Shown here: positions 50,362 through 62,254 of the stretch, piece by piece
Layout: the number at the start of each line of letters is the position of its first letter
Numbering within the stretch: the stretch's first letter is position 1
Source: Atopobium sp. BS2
Lineage (GTDB): Bacteria > Actinomycetota > Coriobacteriia > Coriobacteriales > Atopobiaceae
Assembly (NCBI RefSeq): GCF_000565075.1
Contig: NZ_JDFG01000039.1
Location: forward strand, 62,001 to 126,000
Length of the DNA stretch: 64,000 nt
Direction: 5' to 3'
The notes under the pieces: generated by a model
Seen by the model: the letters and a program-made list of their open reading frames with translations, nothing else
Told to the model about the DNA's origin: nothing
Database searches by the model: none
Program-made: the position numbers and the translations under genes

Positions 50362-51462
50362 ATGAAATTTACCGTAAGTCAATCCGCTCTCCAGACGGCA
50401 CTTGATATTGTTTCTAAGGGTATTGGTTCTAATACAACACTTCCTATTCTCTCTGGTATTTACCTCAAAGCATTTAATGGCATGCTTGAGTTACAATCCA
50501 GCGACTTAACTATTTCTATTAAGCATCAAATTGCAGCAAACGTAGAGGAAGAAGGAGAGACAGTTGTTTCTGGAAAGGTTATCCAGAACATTGTTAAAAA
50601 TCTTCCTGATGCTGCAATTACTTTTGAAGGTGGAGAGCGCACACTTTCTGTAACATGTCAGCGTTCGTCTTTTAGACTTAATACTCTTTCTGCTCACGAC
50701 TGGGCTCAGTTCCCAGAGTTTGATCTTGAGAAAACCTGTGAGCTCCCAAGCCAGCTTCTATCAACTATGGTCGATAAGGTGTATCGCGTAACTTCTAAGG
50801 AAGCTTCTCGTCCTATTCTTCAGGGAATTTCTCTTACTGTTGAGGACAACACTATTCGTCTTGTTGCTACTGACTCATTCCGTCTTGCTGTTTGTGATTC
50901 CAACACAGATACTCCAGCAGGTGAGTCTTTTACTGCAATTATCTCTGGTGAAGTGTTCCATGATGTTCTTTCCATGCGTAGCATGACTGAGAAGGTCTTG
51001 ATTGGTACTACAGATAATCAGGTAGTCTTCCAGTTTGGAAACACCACTCACATCTCTCGTAAGATTGAAGGTCATTTCCCTGACTATAAGCAGCTACTTC
51101 CTACGTCTTGCACCGCGTCAGTTGATATCAACGTTGAAGATTTCTCTGCAGCCCTGAAGCGTGTCTCTGTTATTGCACTAGCAAATCCTTCAGTTCGTTT
51201 TGATGTTGACGCCGATGGTAAAGAAGTTAAGCTCTCTGCATCCTCACCAGATCAGGGTGAATCTTCCGAGCACATTGAAGCTCAGATTGAGGGAGATTCT
51301 CTTTCAATTGCTTTGAATTATCACTATGTCTTTGATTGTGTAAATGCTGCTCCTTCTAAGGATCTTCTGCGTCTTGAGCTTCAAGGTCCTTCTCAGCCAG
51401 CTATTTTCAAATCAAACGGCAGGGTTAACTACTTGTATCTTCTGATGCCTGTTCGCCTCTAA
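50362..51462 (+). CDS. dnaN: DNA polymerase III beta sliding clamp
   Basis: A 366-residue sliding clamp with three repeated clamp domains. Typical segments are MKFTVSQSALQTALDIVSKG, TLPILSGIYLKA, VRFDVDADGKEVKLSASSPD and the C-terminal YLLMPVRL. It tethers polymerase III to DNA and is the hub for repair and initiator-inactivation factors. AAAGG precedes the ATG. It is followed 15 nt later by recF. Confidence 0.97.
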   Translation: MKFTVSQSALQTALDIVSKGIGSNTTLPILSGIYLKAFNGMLELQSSDLTISIKHQIAANVEEEGETVVSGKVIQNIVKNLPDAAITFEGGERTLSVTCQRSSFRLNTLSAHDWAQFPEFDLEKTCELPSQLLSTMVDKVYRVTSKEASRPILQGISLTVEDNTIRLVATDSFRLAVCDSNTDTPAGESFTAIISGEVFHDVLSMRSMTEKVLIGTTDNQVVFQFGNTTHISRKIEGHFPDYKQLLPTSCTASVDINVEDFSAALKRVSVIALANPSVRFDVDADGKEVKLSASSPDQGESSEHIEAQIEGDSLSIALNYHYVFDCVNAAPSKDLLRLELQGPSQPAIFKSNGRVNYLYLLMPVRL

Positions 51463-51477
51463 TTTGATAGGGGTTGT

Positions 51478-52569
51478 GTGGGACTTAAAGTTGAACATGT
51501 TTCGCTGTATGACTTTCGTTGTTTTTCTTCGAAAGAAATAGATTTATCTGCACAAACTACTATTTTTGTAGGAAAGAACGCTGCAGGTAAGACAAATACT
51601 GTTGAAGCACTACAACTCCTTACTGCTGGATATTCATTTAGAAAGCCCACACCTTCACAACTCCTTCTTACAGGTACTTCTGAGGCAAAGATAGAAATTT
51701 CTCTTACAGGAGATGGAAGAAAGCTAGAAAATGCCTGCACCATTACAGAACGCCGCCGTCAATTTTTAAAGAATGGCAAGAAATGTCAGGCTGCAGATAT
51801 TTCTGGAACACTGATGTCGGTACTTTTTAATCCCGATGACCTTTCAATGATTAAAGGTGGTGCATCGTATCGCCGAGAAGAATTTGATGACTTTGGCCGC
51901 CAGGCAAATAAAAGCTACTTCAAGGTCTTCTCGGCATATACCAAGACAGTTGGGCAAAGAAATAAGCTGCTTAAATCTGATTGGCCAGATGAAAACTTGC
52001 TTGATGCTTGGGATTTTTCACTTGCAAGAGGAGGGGCTACGCTTCTTCATGCACGAATTCATTTGTTTGAGCGCCTGTCAAAGAAGACATGTGAGATCTA
52101 CCAGGAACTCTCTGGTGGAGAACACCTAGAAATGAACTATATTTCTTCAATTGGAGAGGTATCTCTTGAGGCCACTAGAGAAGAAATTACTGATCAATTC
52201 TTGAAGGCTTTAAGTGAAGCTCGCACGGATGATATTCGTCGTCAGCAAAGTACAAAAGGACCTCATCGAGACGACGTTGAGTTTTTAATTGAGGGTAAAG
52301 ACGCTAGAAATTTTGGTTCTCAAGGTCAAATTAGAACTGTCGTTTTAGCACTTAAGATGGCAGAAGTTCTCCTTTCAGAAGAAATACTTGGTGAGAAACC
52401 CTTGCTGCTTTTAGATGATGTTATGAGTGAGCTTGATGAAGACCGCAGAAAAGCCATTATGGAATTTGCATTCCATGACATTCAGACAGTAATTACCACT
52501 ACAAACCTTGGGTATTTCTCTGAAGAGGTTTTAGAAAAAGCGCAGATAGTTAGGTTTAGTGATGAATAA
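51478..52569 (+). CDS. recF: DNA replication and repair protein RecF
   Basis: A 363-residue ABC-type ATPase with Walker A FVGKNAAGKTNTVEA, the RecF signature, and Walker B LLLLDDVMSELDEDRR. It loads RecA at gaps together with RecO and RecR. It starts at GTG 51478 with AGGGG upstream and overlaps the next gene by 8 nt. Confidence 0.96.
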   Translation: MGLKVEHVSLYDFRCFSSKEIDLSAQTTIFVGKNAAGKTNTVEALQLLTAGYSFRKPTPSQLLLTGTSEAKIEISLTGDGRKLENACTITERRRQFLKNGKKCQAADISGTLMSVLFNPDDLSMIKGGASYRREEFDDFGRQANKSYFKVFSAYTKTVGQRNKLLKSDWPDENLLDAWDFSLARGGATLLHARIHLFERLSKKTCEIYQELSGGEHLEMNYISSIGEVSLEATREEITDQFLKALSEARTDDIRRQQSTKGPHRDDVEFLIEGKDARNFGSQGQIRTVVLALKMAEVLLSEEILGEKPLLLLDDVMSELDEDRRKAIMEFAFHDIQTVITTTNLGYFSEEVLEKAQIVRFSDE

Positions 52570-53095
52570 TCAACAAGAAACACCTGCGCGCGGTGGCAAT
52601 GAAAATGCAAAAGATTTAATGAGTTCTCTGCTTGGAACTTTCAGAGATTCTAAAAGCATGTCAAAAAATCGTCGTGCTTATCTTGCGTGGGTTGAAGCAA
52701 ATGGTGAAAGAGAAACAGAACATACAACCGGCGTATTTGTTAGAGAAGTTGCTGGTAGAGAGTTCCCTGTGCTTACAGTCTATGTAGATAATCGTATGTG
52801 TATGATTGATTTTCTTGCACAAAGAGAAATTTATAGAGCCAGGCTCTCAGAGCAAGGCCTGGAGTTCTCAGACCTTGAATTTAAGCTGGACAAATACAAT
52901 AGACATGCTGATAAAGAAGCCAACTCATCAGAAAAGCAAGCACAGGGCCAAAAAGAAGAGAAAAAAGATCTTCCAGAACTCACACCAGAAGAGAAATTAC
53001 AAATTTCTGAGTTAGTTTCTGGACTTTCTGAGCCACTTAAGTCAACGGCTTATAAAGCGATTGAAGCAAGTTTTAGACAAAAAAAGAGTCTTTAG
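52562..53095 (+). CDS. DUF721 (DciA-like) protein
   Basis: A 177-residue protein. The N-terminal 100 residues match the DUF721/DciA pattern (SKNRRAYLAWVEANGERETEHTTGVFVREV, spanning its helix and strand, then LTVYVDNRMCMIDFLAQREIY). The C-terminal half is a Lys/Glu-rich linker followed by a helical end. DciA proteins load or operate the replicative helicase DnaB in bacteria that lack DnaC or DnaI, and the gene usually sits between recF and gyrB in actinobacteria, as here. ATG 52562 overlaps the recF stop. Confidence 0.85.
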   Translation: MNNQQETPARGGNENAKDLMSSLLGTFRDSKSMSKNRRAYLAWVEANGERETEHTTGVFVREVAGREFPVLTVYVDNRMCMIDFLAQREIYRARLSEQGLEFSDLEFKLDKYNRHADKEANSSEKQAQGQKEEKKDLPELTPEEKLQISELVSGLSEPLKSTAYKAIEASFRQKKSL

Positions 53096-53213
53096 TCTAA
53101 TCTGTCACTAATCTGTCCTTAAATCTCTTTACAGAGCCTCTCAGATACCAAATATTACTTTTTAAACAATGAAATTTCTCTGTGCCGAGTTGATTTTGGC
53201 GATTTCATAGTAA

Positions 53214-55199
<1,986 letters not shown>

Positions 55200-55243
55200 T
55201 GGTTTCTCGCTAAATCATTAGACAGAAAATGAAAGGGTAACTT

Positions 55244-58024
55244 GTGGCAGACGATAAAAATATGAATGACGATCTTTTTGATGCAGATGAGGACCAAGAC
55301 CTTGATGCACAAAATGATATGGATGAAGAATACGAAGACGATGAGGTAGAAGAAGACTCTGACGAGTTTGACCCAGAGACTGGGGAAAATCTCATAACGG
55401 GAGAAACTTCACACATTATCTCTGATGAGGCTGGTACTCGTCTTGACCTCTCAGACATTCACGGTGGCACGCTTAAGCCAACCGATTTGTCCTCAGAGAT
55501 GAAGACTTCCTTCCTCGAGTATTCCATGTCCGTTATTGTTGCTCGTGCACTTCCAGATGTTCGAGACGGCCTTAAGCCTGTTCACCGCCGTATTTTGTAC
55601 GCAATGAGCGAGGCTGGCATTACGCCAAACCGTCCACATAAGAAGTCTGCATGGGCAGTCGGTGAAGTCATGGGTAAGTACCACCCACACGGTGACTCCG
55701 CTATTTATGACTCCATGGTCCGTATGTCTCAGGATTTCTCGATGAGACTTCCTCTGATTGATGGTCACGGAAACTTTGGTTCTATCGACGGCGATCCACC
55801 AGCAGCAATGCGTTATACCGAGGCACGTCTTACCAGAAGTGCTATGGAGATGCTGGCAGAGCTTAACAAGAACACCGTTGATCTTCAGTCAAACTATGAT
55901 GAATCACTGACAGAGCCAGCAGTTCTTCCTGCGCGTTTCCCAAATCTTTTGGTTAACGGTTCTTCAGGTATTGCAGTTGGTATGGCTACCAACATTCCTC
56001 CTCACAACCTTGGTGAGGTAACCAACGCTGTTTGCATGATGATTGAGAACCCTGACGTTACCACTGAGGAGCTCATGACCGTTCTACCTGGTCCTGACTT
56101 CCCAACAGGTGGCATCATCATGGGCACTCAGGGCATCAAGGATGCCTACGAGACTGGTCGCGGTTCTATTACAGTCCGCGCAAAGGTTCACGTTGAACAG
56201 GTCAAGAGCGGTCGCCAGCGCCTTGTTGTTACCGAGATTCCTTACCAGGTTAACAAGGGCCTTCTCCAGGAGAAGATTGCTCAGGCAGTCAACGAGAAGA
56301 AAATTGAAGGCATCTCCGACATGCGCGATGAGTCCAACCGTAAGGGTATGCGCATTGTTTTGGACCTCAAGCGTGATGCTGTACCACAGGTTGTTCTGAA
56401 CAATCTCTATAAGAAGACTCAACTCCAGTCCAACTTTGGCATCATTGACCTGGCCTTGGTTGACGGTGTTCCTCGTACGCTTTCTCTTCGCGAGATTTTG
56501 CGTCACTACATTGATCACCAGATTGATGTCGTACGCCGTCGTACTGAGTTTGACCTGGATAAGGCACAGAAGCGTGTCCACATTTTGGAAGGCCTTCTGA
56601 CCGCAGTTGATAACATCGATGAGATTGTCCACATCATCCGCAGCTCGCAGGATGATGCTGAGGCAAAGAAGCGCATGAACGAGCGTTTTGGCCTGGATGA
56701 GATTCAGGGCGAGGCAATCCTTCAGATGCGTCTGCGCCGCCTCACCGGTCTTGCTCGTCAGGATCTTGTCGACGAGATTTCCCAGCTCAGACTTGATATT
56801 GCCTACTACGAGGATCTTCTCGCTCACGAGGAAAAGATTCTGGCTGTTATTGCCGATGAGCTTCGTGAGATTTCCAACCGCTACGCTGACAAGCGTCGTA
56901 CGCAAATCTCTGACCAGGATATTCAGAACCTGGACGTCGAGGATCTTATCGCCGAAGAGGATATGGTTGTCACCGTTACTCACGCAGGTTACGTAAAGCG
57001 CGTTCCTGTTGAGATTTATCGCTCTCAGAAGCGCGGCGGCAAGGGTGTTCAGGGCGTCTCTCTCAAAGAGAACGACTTTGTCGAGAATCTCTTTGTTGCA
57101 TCTACCCACGATTACGTGCTGTTCTTTACCAACTTTGGTAAGGTGTACCGCCTCAAGGTCCACGAGCTTCCTGTTGGTAACAGAACTACTAAGGGTAGCG
57201 CCATCATCAACGTTATCGAGACGCTTGCAGAGGGCGAGAAGGTCAAGGCAGTTATTACAACCCGAGACTTCCCAGAAGACAACTACCTGATGTTTGCTAC
57301 TAAGCAGGGAATGGTCAAGAAGACAGCAATGTCTGAGTACGACCGTACCCGTAAGGACGGCCTCATTGCCATCAACCTTAAGGATGGCGACGAGCTTGTT
57401 AACGTCCGTCGTGTCCACCCAGGTGACAAGGTTGTTCTGTGCTCCTCCGACGGTAAGGCAATCCTGTTTGACGAGGCTGAGGCAAGAAGCATGGGCCGTG
57501 GCACCTCGGGCGTCCGTGGTATTACGCTCAAGGGCGACGCAACTATGCTTGGCATGGAGATTACCAACGGCAATGGCGACCTCTTCGTTATTACCGAGAA
57601 GGGCTACGGAAAGCGCACCGCAATCTCTGAGTATCCAGTCCATAAGCGTGGTGGCCAGGGCGTCTTTACCATCACAATGACGGAGAAGAAGGGTAACCTG
57701 GTTGCCTGCCGCGTTGTTGGTCCTCAGCACGAGATTATGATCATGTCCGAGGAGGGCGTTGTAATCCGCGTCAAGGCTGGCGACATCTCCAAGCTGGGCC
57801 GCTCCACTCAGGGCGTCAAGGTTATGAACCTCTCTGGTAGCGACGTTGTTTCTGCAGTTGCTCGTATGGTTGCCAACAAAAAGAAGGCTCCAAAGCACGC
57901 AGAGAACCAAGGTATGCTTGATCTGATGGCAGCAGGTGCTCGCGATGCTGATGAGACAGAGTCCGTTGACCTTGGAGATGAAGAGGAAGTACTGGACGAT
58001 TCACTGCTGGATGATGACGAATAA
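55244..58024 (+). CDS. gyrA: DNA gyrase subunit A with acidic N-terminal extension
   Basis: A 926-residue breakage-reunion subunit. The core starts at about residue 83 ([19 protein letters not shown]). Catalytic tyrosine is Tyr191 ([10 protein letters not shown]). The quinolone-resistance region reads [15 protein letters not shown], with Ser152 and Asp156 at the E. coli 83 and 87 positions, the susceptible state. The GyrA-box QKRGGKGV opens the beta-pinwheel C-terminal domain, and the tail is acidic. Before the core are about 70 residues rich in Asp and Glu, which ordinary GyrA lacks. The frame starts at GTG 55244 behind AAAGGG, and an internal start could shorten the extension. Confidence 0.96.
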   Translation: MADDKNMNDDLFDADEDQDLDAQNDMDEEYEDDEVEEDSDEFDPETGENLITGETSHIISDEAGTRLDLSDIHGGTLKPTDLSSEMKTSFLEYSMSVIVARALPDVRDGLKPVHRRILYAMSEAGITPNRPHKKSAWAVGEVMGKYHPHGDSAIYDSMVRMSQDFSMRLPLIDGHGNFGSIDGDPPAAMRYTEARLTRSAMEMLAELNKNTVDLQSNYDESLTEPAVLPARFPNLLVNGSSGIAVGMATNIPPHNLGEVTNAVCMMIENPDVTTEELMTVLPGPDFPTGGIIMGTQGIKDAYETGRGSITVRAKVHVEQVKSGRQRLVVTEIPYQVNKGLLQEKIAQAVNEKKIEGISDMRDESNRKGMRIVLDLKRDAVPQVVLNNLYKKTQLQSNFGIIDLALVDGVPRTLSLREILRHYIDHQIDVVRRRTEFDLDKAQKRVHILEGLLTAVDNIDEIVHIIRSSQDDAEAKKRMNERFGLDEIQGEAILQMRLRRLTGLARQDLVDEISQLRLDIAYYEDLLAHEEKILAVIADELREISNRYADKRRTQISDQDIQNLDVEDLIAEEDMVVTVTHAGYVKRVPVEIYRSQKRGGKGVQGVSLKENDFVENLFVASTHDYVLFFTNFGKVYRLKVHELPVGNRTTKGSAIINVIETLAEGEKVKAVITTRDFPEDNYLMFATKQGMVKKTAMSEYDRTRKDGLIAINLKDGDELVNVRRVHPGDKVVLCSSDGKAILFDEAEARSMGRGTSGVRGITLKGDATMLGMEITNGNGDLFVITEKGYGKRTAISEYPVHKRGGQGVFTITMTEKKGNLVACRVVGPQHEIMIMSEEGVVIRVKAGDISKLGRSTQGVKVMNLSGSDVVSAVARMVANKKKAPKHAENQGMLDLMAAGARDADETESVDLGDEEEVLDDSLLDDDE

Positions 58025-58049
58025 GCATTTCAGCTATACGTAATTTGAA

Positions 58050-58081
58050 GAGCTCAAGGGGTAATTCCCTTGAGCTCTTTT
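58050..58081 (+). terminator. Terminator of gyrA
   Basis: An 11-bp perfect stem (GAGCTCAAGGG / CCCTTGAGCTC) with a 6-nt loop is followed by TTTT, 25 bp after the stop. Confidence 0.92.
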
Positions 58082-58172
58082 CGTTATTTACCGAGAAAAT
58101 CAGCACGCTAACGGTAGTGATTTTTATATAAAAGATGAGTCAGTTGTTTAAAAGTAAGCCATAGAGCAGGGC

Positions 58173-58679
58173 TTATGAGAAATCCTCAGGAGAGACATCC
58201 TCAATAAACTGGCGGAACTCCTCAAGCTCTTGGGCCTGAACGTCCTTCTCGACATCAGTAAAGTCTGGAGCAGCAGCAATTTCTAGAACGCTCTCGTCAG
58301 CAAAGATGGGAGCGTTTGTTCTTACAGCCAGCGCAATTGCGTCTGACGGACGAGCATCCACGTAGATATGCTCTCCCTCTTTAGAGATGAGCTCAATTTG
58401 CGAGAAGAACGTGGTGCCGCGAACGCCTACAATGCGCACACTTTTAACATCTGCGTCCAGAGAATCAAGAACGGAGCGGAGAAGGTCATGTGTGAGTGGT
58501 CTCTGGGTAGACTCTTGATCTATGCCAAGACTGATAGCAGAGGCTTCAATGTTGCCAATCTTGATAGGAAGGCTTAAGGAAGAGACGCCGCGTGGGTCAT
58601 GAAGACGCAGGACAATAACGGAAGAGATAGGACCTCCTCCGACAACAACCGTCTGTATGTCCATCCGCTTTAGTGACAC
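58173..58679 (-). CDS. Bifunctional nuclease family protein (BFN, DUF151)
   Basis: A 168-residue protein. The DUF151 core reads LPIKIGNIEASAISLGID, then RPLTHDLLRSVLDSLDADVKSV and YVDARPSDAIALAVRTNAPIF, followed by an acidic tail. Family members show RNase/DNase activity in plants, but the bacterial role is unclear. I chose GTG 58679 with GGAG 5 nt upstream; ATG 58664 is the alternative. The longer open frame that runs across tRNA-Ile is not real coding. Confidence 0.9.
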   Translation of the reverse strand: MSLKRMDIQTVVVGGGPISSVIVLRLHDPRGVSSLSLPIKIGNIEASAISLGIDQESTQRPLTHDLLRSVLDSLDADVKSVRIVGVRGTTFFSQIELISKEGEHIYVDARPSDAIALAVRTNAPIFADESVLEIAAAPDFTDVEKDVQAQELEEFRQFIEDVSPEDFS

Positions 58680-58832
58680 AAATACTCCAAATAGCACGCC
58701 ATTTATCAATCTTTGGGCAGATAGTCTACGACTCTCTGTTCTGCTTTCATACCCAATTTCAAGAAACTTTAAAACAAAACAAAAAAAGTGTTGACCTATG
58801 AGAATTATGGAGGTATTATTTTTCCCTGCGTT

Positions 58833-58909
58833 GGGCCTGTAGCTCAGTTGGTCAGAGCGTCCGGCTGATAACCGGGAGGTCACAAGTTCAAACCTTGTCA
58901 GGCCCACCA
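58833..58909 (+). tRNA. tRNA-Ile(GAT)
   Basis: A 77-nt cloverleaf with acceptor GGGCCTG/CAGGCCC, anticodon GAT in loop CTGATAA, T-loop AGTTCAAACCT and encoded CCA. Confidence 0.96.
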
Positions 58910-58925
58910 CTTTATGTGACAATAG

Positions 58926-58960
58926 TCACCCCAACGTTAGCCGAGTCGCCGTTGGGGTGA
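58926..58960 (+). terminator. Terminator between tRNA-Ile and tRNA-Ala
   Basis: An 11-bp perfect stem (TCACCCCAACG / CGTTGGGGTGA) is followed by TTATT. The T-tract is weak. Confidence 0.7.
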
Positions 58961-58997
58961 TTATTAAAACCTTCTGGGCCCAACCAGAAGTCAGTAC

Positions 58998-59073
58998 GGG
59001 GAATTAGCTCAGCTGGGAGAGCGCGGGCTTTGCAAGCCTGAGGTCAGGGGTTCGATCCCCCTATTCTCCACCA
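58998..59073 (+). tRNA. tRNA-Ala(TGC)
   Basis: A 76-nt cloverleaf with acceptor GGGGAAT/ATTCTCC, anticodon TGC in loop TTTGCAA, T-loop GGTTCGATCCC and encoded CCA. Confidence 0.96.
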
Positions 59074-59080
59074 AATGTTC

Positions 59081-59110
59081 AAGGCCAGGGATTTTGTCCC
59101 TGGCCTTTTT
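59081..59110 (+). terminator. Terminator of tRNA-Ala
   Basis: An 11-bp perfect stem (AAGGCCAGGGA / TCCCTGGCCTT) with a TTTTG loop is followed by a T-run. Confidence 0.92.
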
Positions 59111-59262
59111 GCTTAGATATGCAAAAACATACCGATAGCCGCCAATATCAGCCACTTATCGAATAGTTGAAATATTTTCGAAAAAGTTTGAGTACGATTT
59201 ACACAGGAGTATGTTCTTTTCATTGGAGCTGTGGGTGACCACAAGGAGAGAAAAGAGTTCTT

Positions 59263-60402
59263 ATGTCAAACCTTACTCGTCGTAACTTTTTTGGAGTCAG
59301 CGCAGTTGTAGCAGGCCTGGGCATCACTGCCTGCAAAAAGTCCGATTCTGATGCTGGCGATAAAAAAGAATCTGACACCAACTCTACAGACGCGGTTGGA
59401 GCACCAGAAGAGCTGGTAAAGGCAGCAAAAGAAGAGGGTAAGCTGATTGTTTACGGCTCTTGTGAGGAAGAGTATCTAAACGCAGTTTGCGCTAATTTCA
59501 AGAGTCTGTATGGCATTGATGTTCAGGCACAGCGTCTCTCAACCGGAGAAGTTGCTGCAAAGATTGAGGAAGAGAACGGTCATCCATCAGCAGATGTATG
59601 GTTTGGCGGAACAACCGATCCTTACAATGTCTCCTCCTCAAAGGGTCTTCTTGAGCAGTACGAGCCAAAGAATGCGTCTCACCTTATTTCCGACAAGTTC
59701 AAGAGTACAAATAAGGACTGGTACGGAATTTATAAGGGCATCCTGGGCATTCTGTACGATAAGGAAGAGCTTGAGCGCCTTAAGCTTGATGTTCCTCAGG
59801 ATTACAAAGATCTTATCGATCTTAAATATAAGGGTCTTATTTGGTCTTCTAACTACAACACTGCCGGTACTGCAAAGCTGATCATCAACACCGTTATTCA
59901 GAAGTACGGTCACGATCAGGGCATTCAGTATCTTGTTGACCTTGATAAGAACATTGCTCAGTACACCAAGAGTGGTTCTGGTCCTTCCAAGGCTATCGGA
60001 ACAGGCGAGTGCACCATCGGAATTGGTATGCTCCACGACGGCATTTATCAGATTGTTGACCAAGAGCATGAGAATGTTGGTCTTCAGATTCCAAGCTCTG
60101 GTGCATCATATGAGGTTGGCGCAACTGCAATCTTCAAGGGTGCTGCACATCCAAACGCCGCTAAGCTCTGGATCGAGTATGCACTTTCACCAGCATGCGT
60201 TGACCTTGCTCAGAAGAATGGCTCTTATCAGTTCCTGGTACTTGACAACGCAAAGCAGCCTGAAATTGCTACTGAGTACGGCCTTGATCCAAACAATGTC
60301 ATGGACTACAACTTCGAGGATGCTAAGAAGCATACCGAGCAGTATGTCAAGGACGTTATGGAAGCTCTTGGTGGCGGAGACAGTCGCTTCAAGACAGAGT
60401 AA
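59263..60402 (+). CDS. Tat-exported substrate-binding lipoprotein of an iron-type ABC importer
   Basis: A 379-residue binding protein. A twin-arginine signal (NLTRRNFFGVSAVVAGLGIT) ends in lipobox ITAC, so it is lipidated after folded export. The mature fold is type 1/FbpA-like (GKLIVYGSCEEEYLNAVCANF, SADVWFGGTTDP, YGIYKGILGILYD, GLIWSSNYNTAGTAKLIIN). The order of genes and the permease type fit ferric iron or a similar anion-bound ligand; the true ligand is not proven. A weak ribosome-binding site lies about 12 nt from the ATG. It is the first gene of the operon. Confidence 0.9.
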   Translation: MSNLTRRNFFGVSAVVAGLGITACKKSDSDAGDKKESDTNSTDAVGAPEELVKAAKEEGKLIVYGSCEEEYLNAVCANFKSLYGIDVQAQRLSTGEVAAKIEEENGHPSADVWFGGTTDPYNVSSSKGLLEQYEPKNASHLISDKFKSTNKDWYGIYKGILGILYDKEELERLKLDVPQDYKDLIDLKYKGLIWSSNYNTAGTAKLIINTVIQKYGHDQGIQYLVDLDKNIAQYTKSGSGPSKAIGTGECTIGIGMLHDGIYQIVDQEHENVGLQIPSSGASYEVGATAIFKGAAHPNAAKLWIEYALSPACVDLAQKNGSYQFLVLDNAKQPEIATEYGLDPNNVMDYNFEDAKKHTEQYVKDVMEALGGGDSRFKTE

Positions 60403-60463
60403 AACCAGCGCCGTCGAGCAAACAAACAATGTTGTTGCTCAAGCTTTGAGTGGCAGATTATAC

Positions 60464-60491
60464 TGGGTAGGCAGAGATCTGCCTACCCAGT
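60464..60491 (+). promoter_or_regulatory. Intercistronic hairpin in the ABC operon
   Basis: A perfect 12-bp stem (CTGGGTAGGCAG / CTGCCTACCCAG) with a 4-nt loop lies between the binding-protein and permease genes. It lacks a T-run, so it is more likely an mRNA stabiliser or partial attenuator that keeps the binding protein in excess. Confidence 0.7.
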
Positions 60492-60541
60492 TCCACATAC
60501 AGCTTTGCGTATAGGTTTAGTGTTTCAGAGTTAGGACCAGC

Positions 60542-62251
60542 ATGGCAAAATCCCAGAGCGCTCGACTTGAGCGAAAAAAGCTCCTTGGCGATCCAATTTT
60601 GATAACGACCATTGTCGTTCTTATCGCCTTCTTAACCCTATTTATTTTGTATCCACTTGCCATTCTTATGGTTGACTCTGTAGTCTCCGATAATGGGATT
60701 AGCTTTGATGTATTTACGCGCATCTTGGCTTTGCCTTCGTTTGATCGCGCAATTACCAATACGCTCAGAGTTGGTTTTGCGGTAGGCATTTTATCAGCGC
60801 TTATTGGTCTTCTTTTTGCATATGTTGAAGTGTACGTAAAGCTTCGTACAAAGTTTATGACAGGACTTTTCCGCGTGGTTTCCATGCTTCCTGTTGTTTC
60901 TCCGCCATTTGTTCTCTCGCTTTCCATGATCATGATGTTTGGTAAGAAAGGCCTGATTACTCGAGGTCTTTTGGGAATTTTTGACAACAACATCTATGGT
61001 TTCTGGGGCATTTTTATTGTTCAGACCATGTCGTTCTTCCCTGTGTGCTACATGATGCTTAAGGGTCTGCTTAAAAATATTGATCCATCTCTTGAAGAAG
61101 CAGCACGTGATATGGGCGCAAGCCGCTGGAAGGTATTTACCAGCGTTACTCTTCCTCTAATTTTGCCTGGCTTGGGCAACGCTTTTCTCGTCTCATTTAT
61201 TGAGTCAATCGCAGACTTTGCTAACCCAATGATTATTGGTGGTTCGTACGATACCCTGGCAACAACCATCTACCTGCAAATCACCGGCGCATACGACAAG
61301 CAGGGCGCAGCGGCTATGGCTGTTGTTCTTCTTTCCATCACGCTGCTTATGTTTGTTGTTCAGAAGTTTGTGCTAGAAGCAAAGAGCACGTCTACGCTCT
61401 CGGGCAAAGCAACGCGAGCCAGGATGCTTATTACAGACAACTCTGTTCGCATCCCGCTCACTATCCTTTGCGCGCTGGTTGCACTCTTTGTTATTGGTAT
61501 GTACCTCTGCGTTCCTTATGGCTCGTTTGTCCGTTCTTGGGGCTCTAATTACGAACTAACTACTAAATGGTTTGAGCAGGTATTTACCAAGTATCACGGC
61601 TTGCAAGCATTTAGCGATTCGTTCATGCTCTCGCTTATTGCCGCACCAATTACCGCTCTGCTTTCGATGATTATTTCTTACCTGGTAGTAAAACGTCGCT
61701 TCCGTGGCCGTGGTTTTATCGAGGCTGTATCCATGCTTGCTATGGCAGTCCCTGGTACGGTTTTGGGCGTTGGTTATATTCGTGGTTTCTCAAGTGGTGT
61801 CATGCACACAGGATTTTTGCAAGGCCTGTATGGCACAGGACTTATCCTGATCATTGTCTTTGTCGTGCGTTCGCTTCCTACAGGAACACGATCGGGCATC
61901 TCGGCACTTCGACAGATTGATAAATCAATTGAGGAGTCCGCATACGACATGGGCGCCGACAGCTTTACGGTGTTTATGACCGTCACGTTGCCGCTGATTA
62001 AAGATTCGTTCTTGTCTGGCTTGGTAACGGCGTTTGTCCGCTCCATCACCGCAATTTCTGCAGTTATCCTCTTGGTCACACCAGAGTTCCTGCTCATCAC
62101 CGTTCAGATTAATGAGTTTGCTGGTAAGGGTTCATATGGTATGGCCTGCGCCTTTGCAACAATTCTGATTGTTATTACCTATGGCTCGGTATTGCTTATG
62201 AATTGGGCCATCAAACACTTTGGCACCAGCCGAGCACTCAAGGAGGAGTAA
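60542..62251 (+). CDS. Fused two-domain ABC permease (FbpB-like)
   Basis: A 569-residue membrane protein with about twelve helices and two complete BPD_transp_1 domains in one chain, as in FbpB/SfuB iron permeases. The two EAA loops read EEAARDMGASRWKVFTSVTLP and EESAYDMGADSFTVFMTVTLP; each contacts the ATPase. AGGA precedes the ATG. The stop is 3 nt from the ATPase gene. Confidence 0.93.
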   Translation: MAKSQSARLERKKLLGDPILITTIVVLIAFLTLFILYPLAILMVDSVVSDNGISFDVFTRILALPSFDRAITNTLRVGFAVGILSALIGLLFAYVEVYVKLRTKFMTGLFRVVSMLPVVSPPFVLSLSMIMMFGKKGLITRGLLGIFDNNIYGFWGIFIVQTMSFFPVCYMMLKGLLKNIDPSLEEAARDMGASRWKVFTSVTLPLILPGLGNAFLVSFIESIADFANPMIIGGSYDTLATTIYLQITGAYDKQGAAAMAVVLLSITLLMFVVQKFVLEAKSTSTLSGKATRARMLITDNSVRIPLTILCALVALFVIGMYLCVPYGSFVRSWGSNYELTTKWFEQVFTKYHGLQAFSDSFMLSLIAAPITALLSMIISYLVVKRRFRGRGFIEAVSMLAMAVPGTVLGVGYIRGFSSGVMHTGFLQGLYGTGLILIIVFVVRSLPTGTRSGISALRQIDKSIEESAYDMGADSFTVFMTVTLPLIKDSFLSGLVTAFVRSITAISAVILLVTPEFLLITVQINEFAGKGSYGMACAFATILIVITYGSVLLMNWAIKHFGTSRALKEE

Positions 62252-62254
62252 CAC

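Noticed and set aside
56084-57910. 608-codon frame antisense to gyrA
   Set aside because: It is a long shadow frame over gyrA's biased codons, with no ribosome-binding site, family motif or sensible composition.
58680-58922. N-terminal extension of the DUF151 frame
   Set aside because: The frame continues through tRNA-Ile. The family core and a good GGAG-GTG start define the true beginning at 58679.
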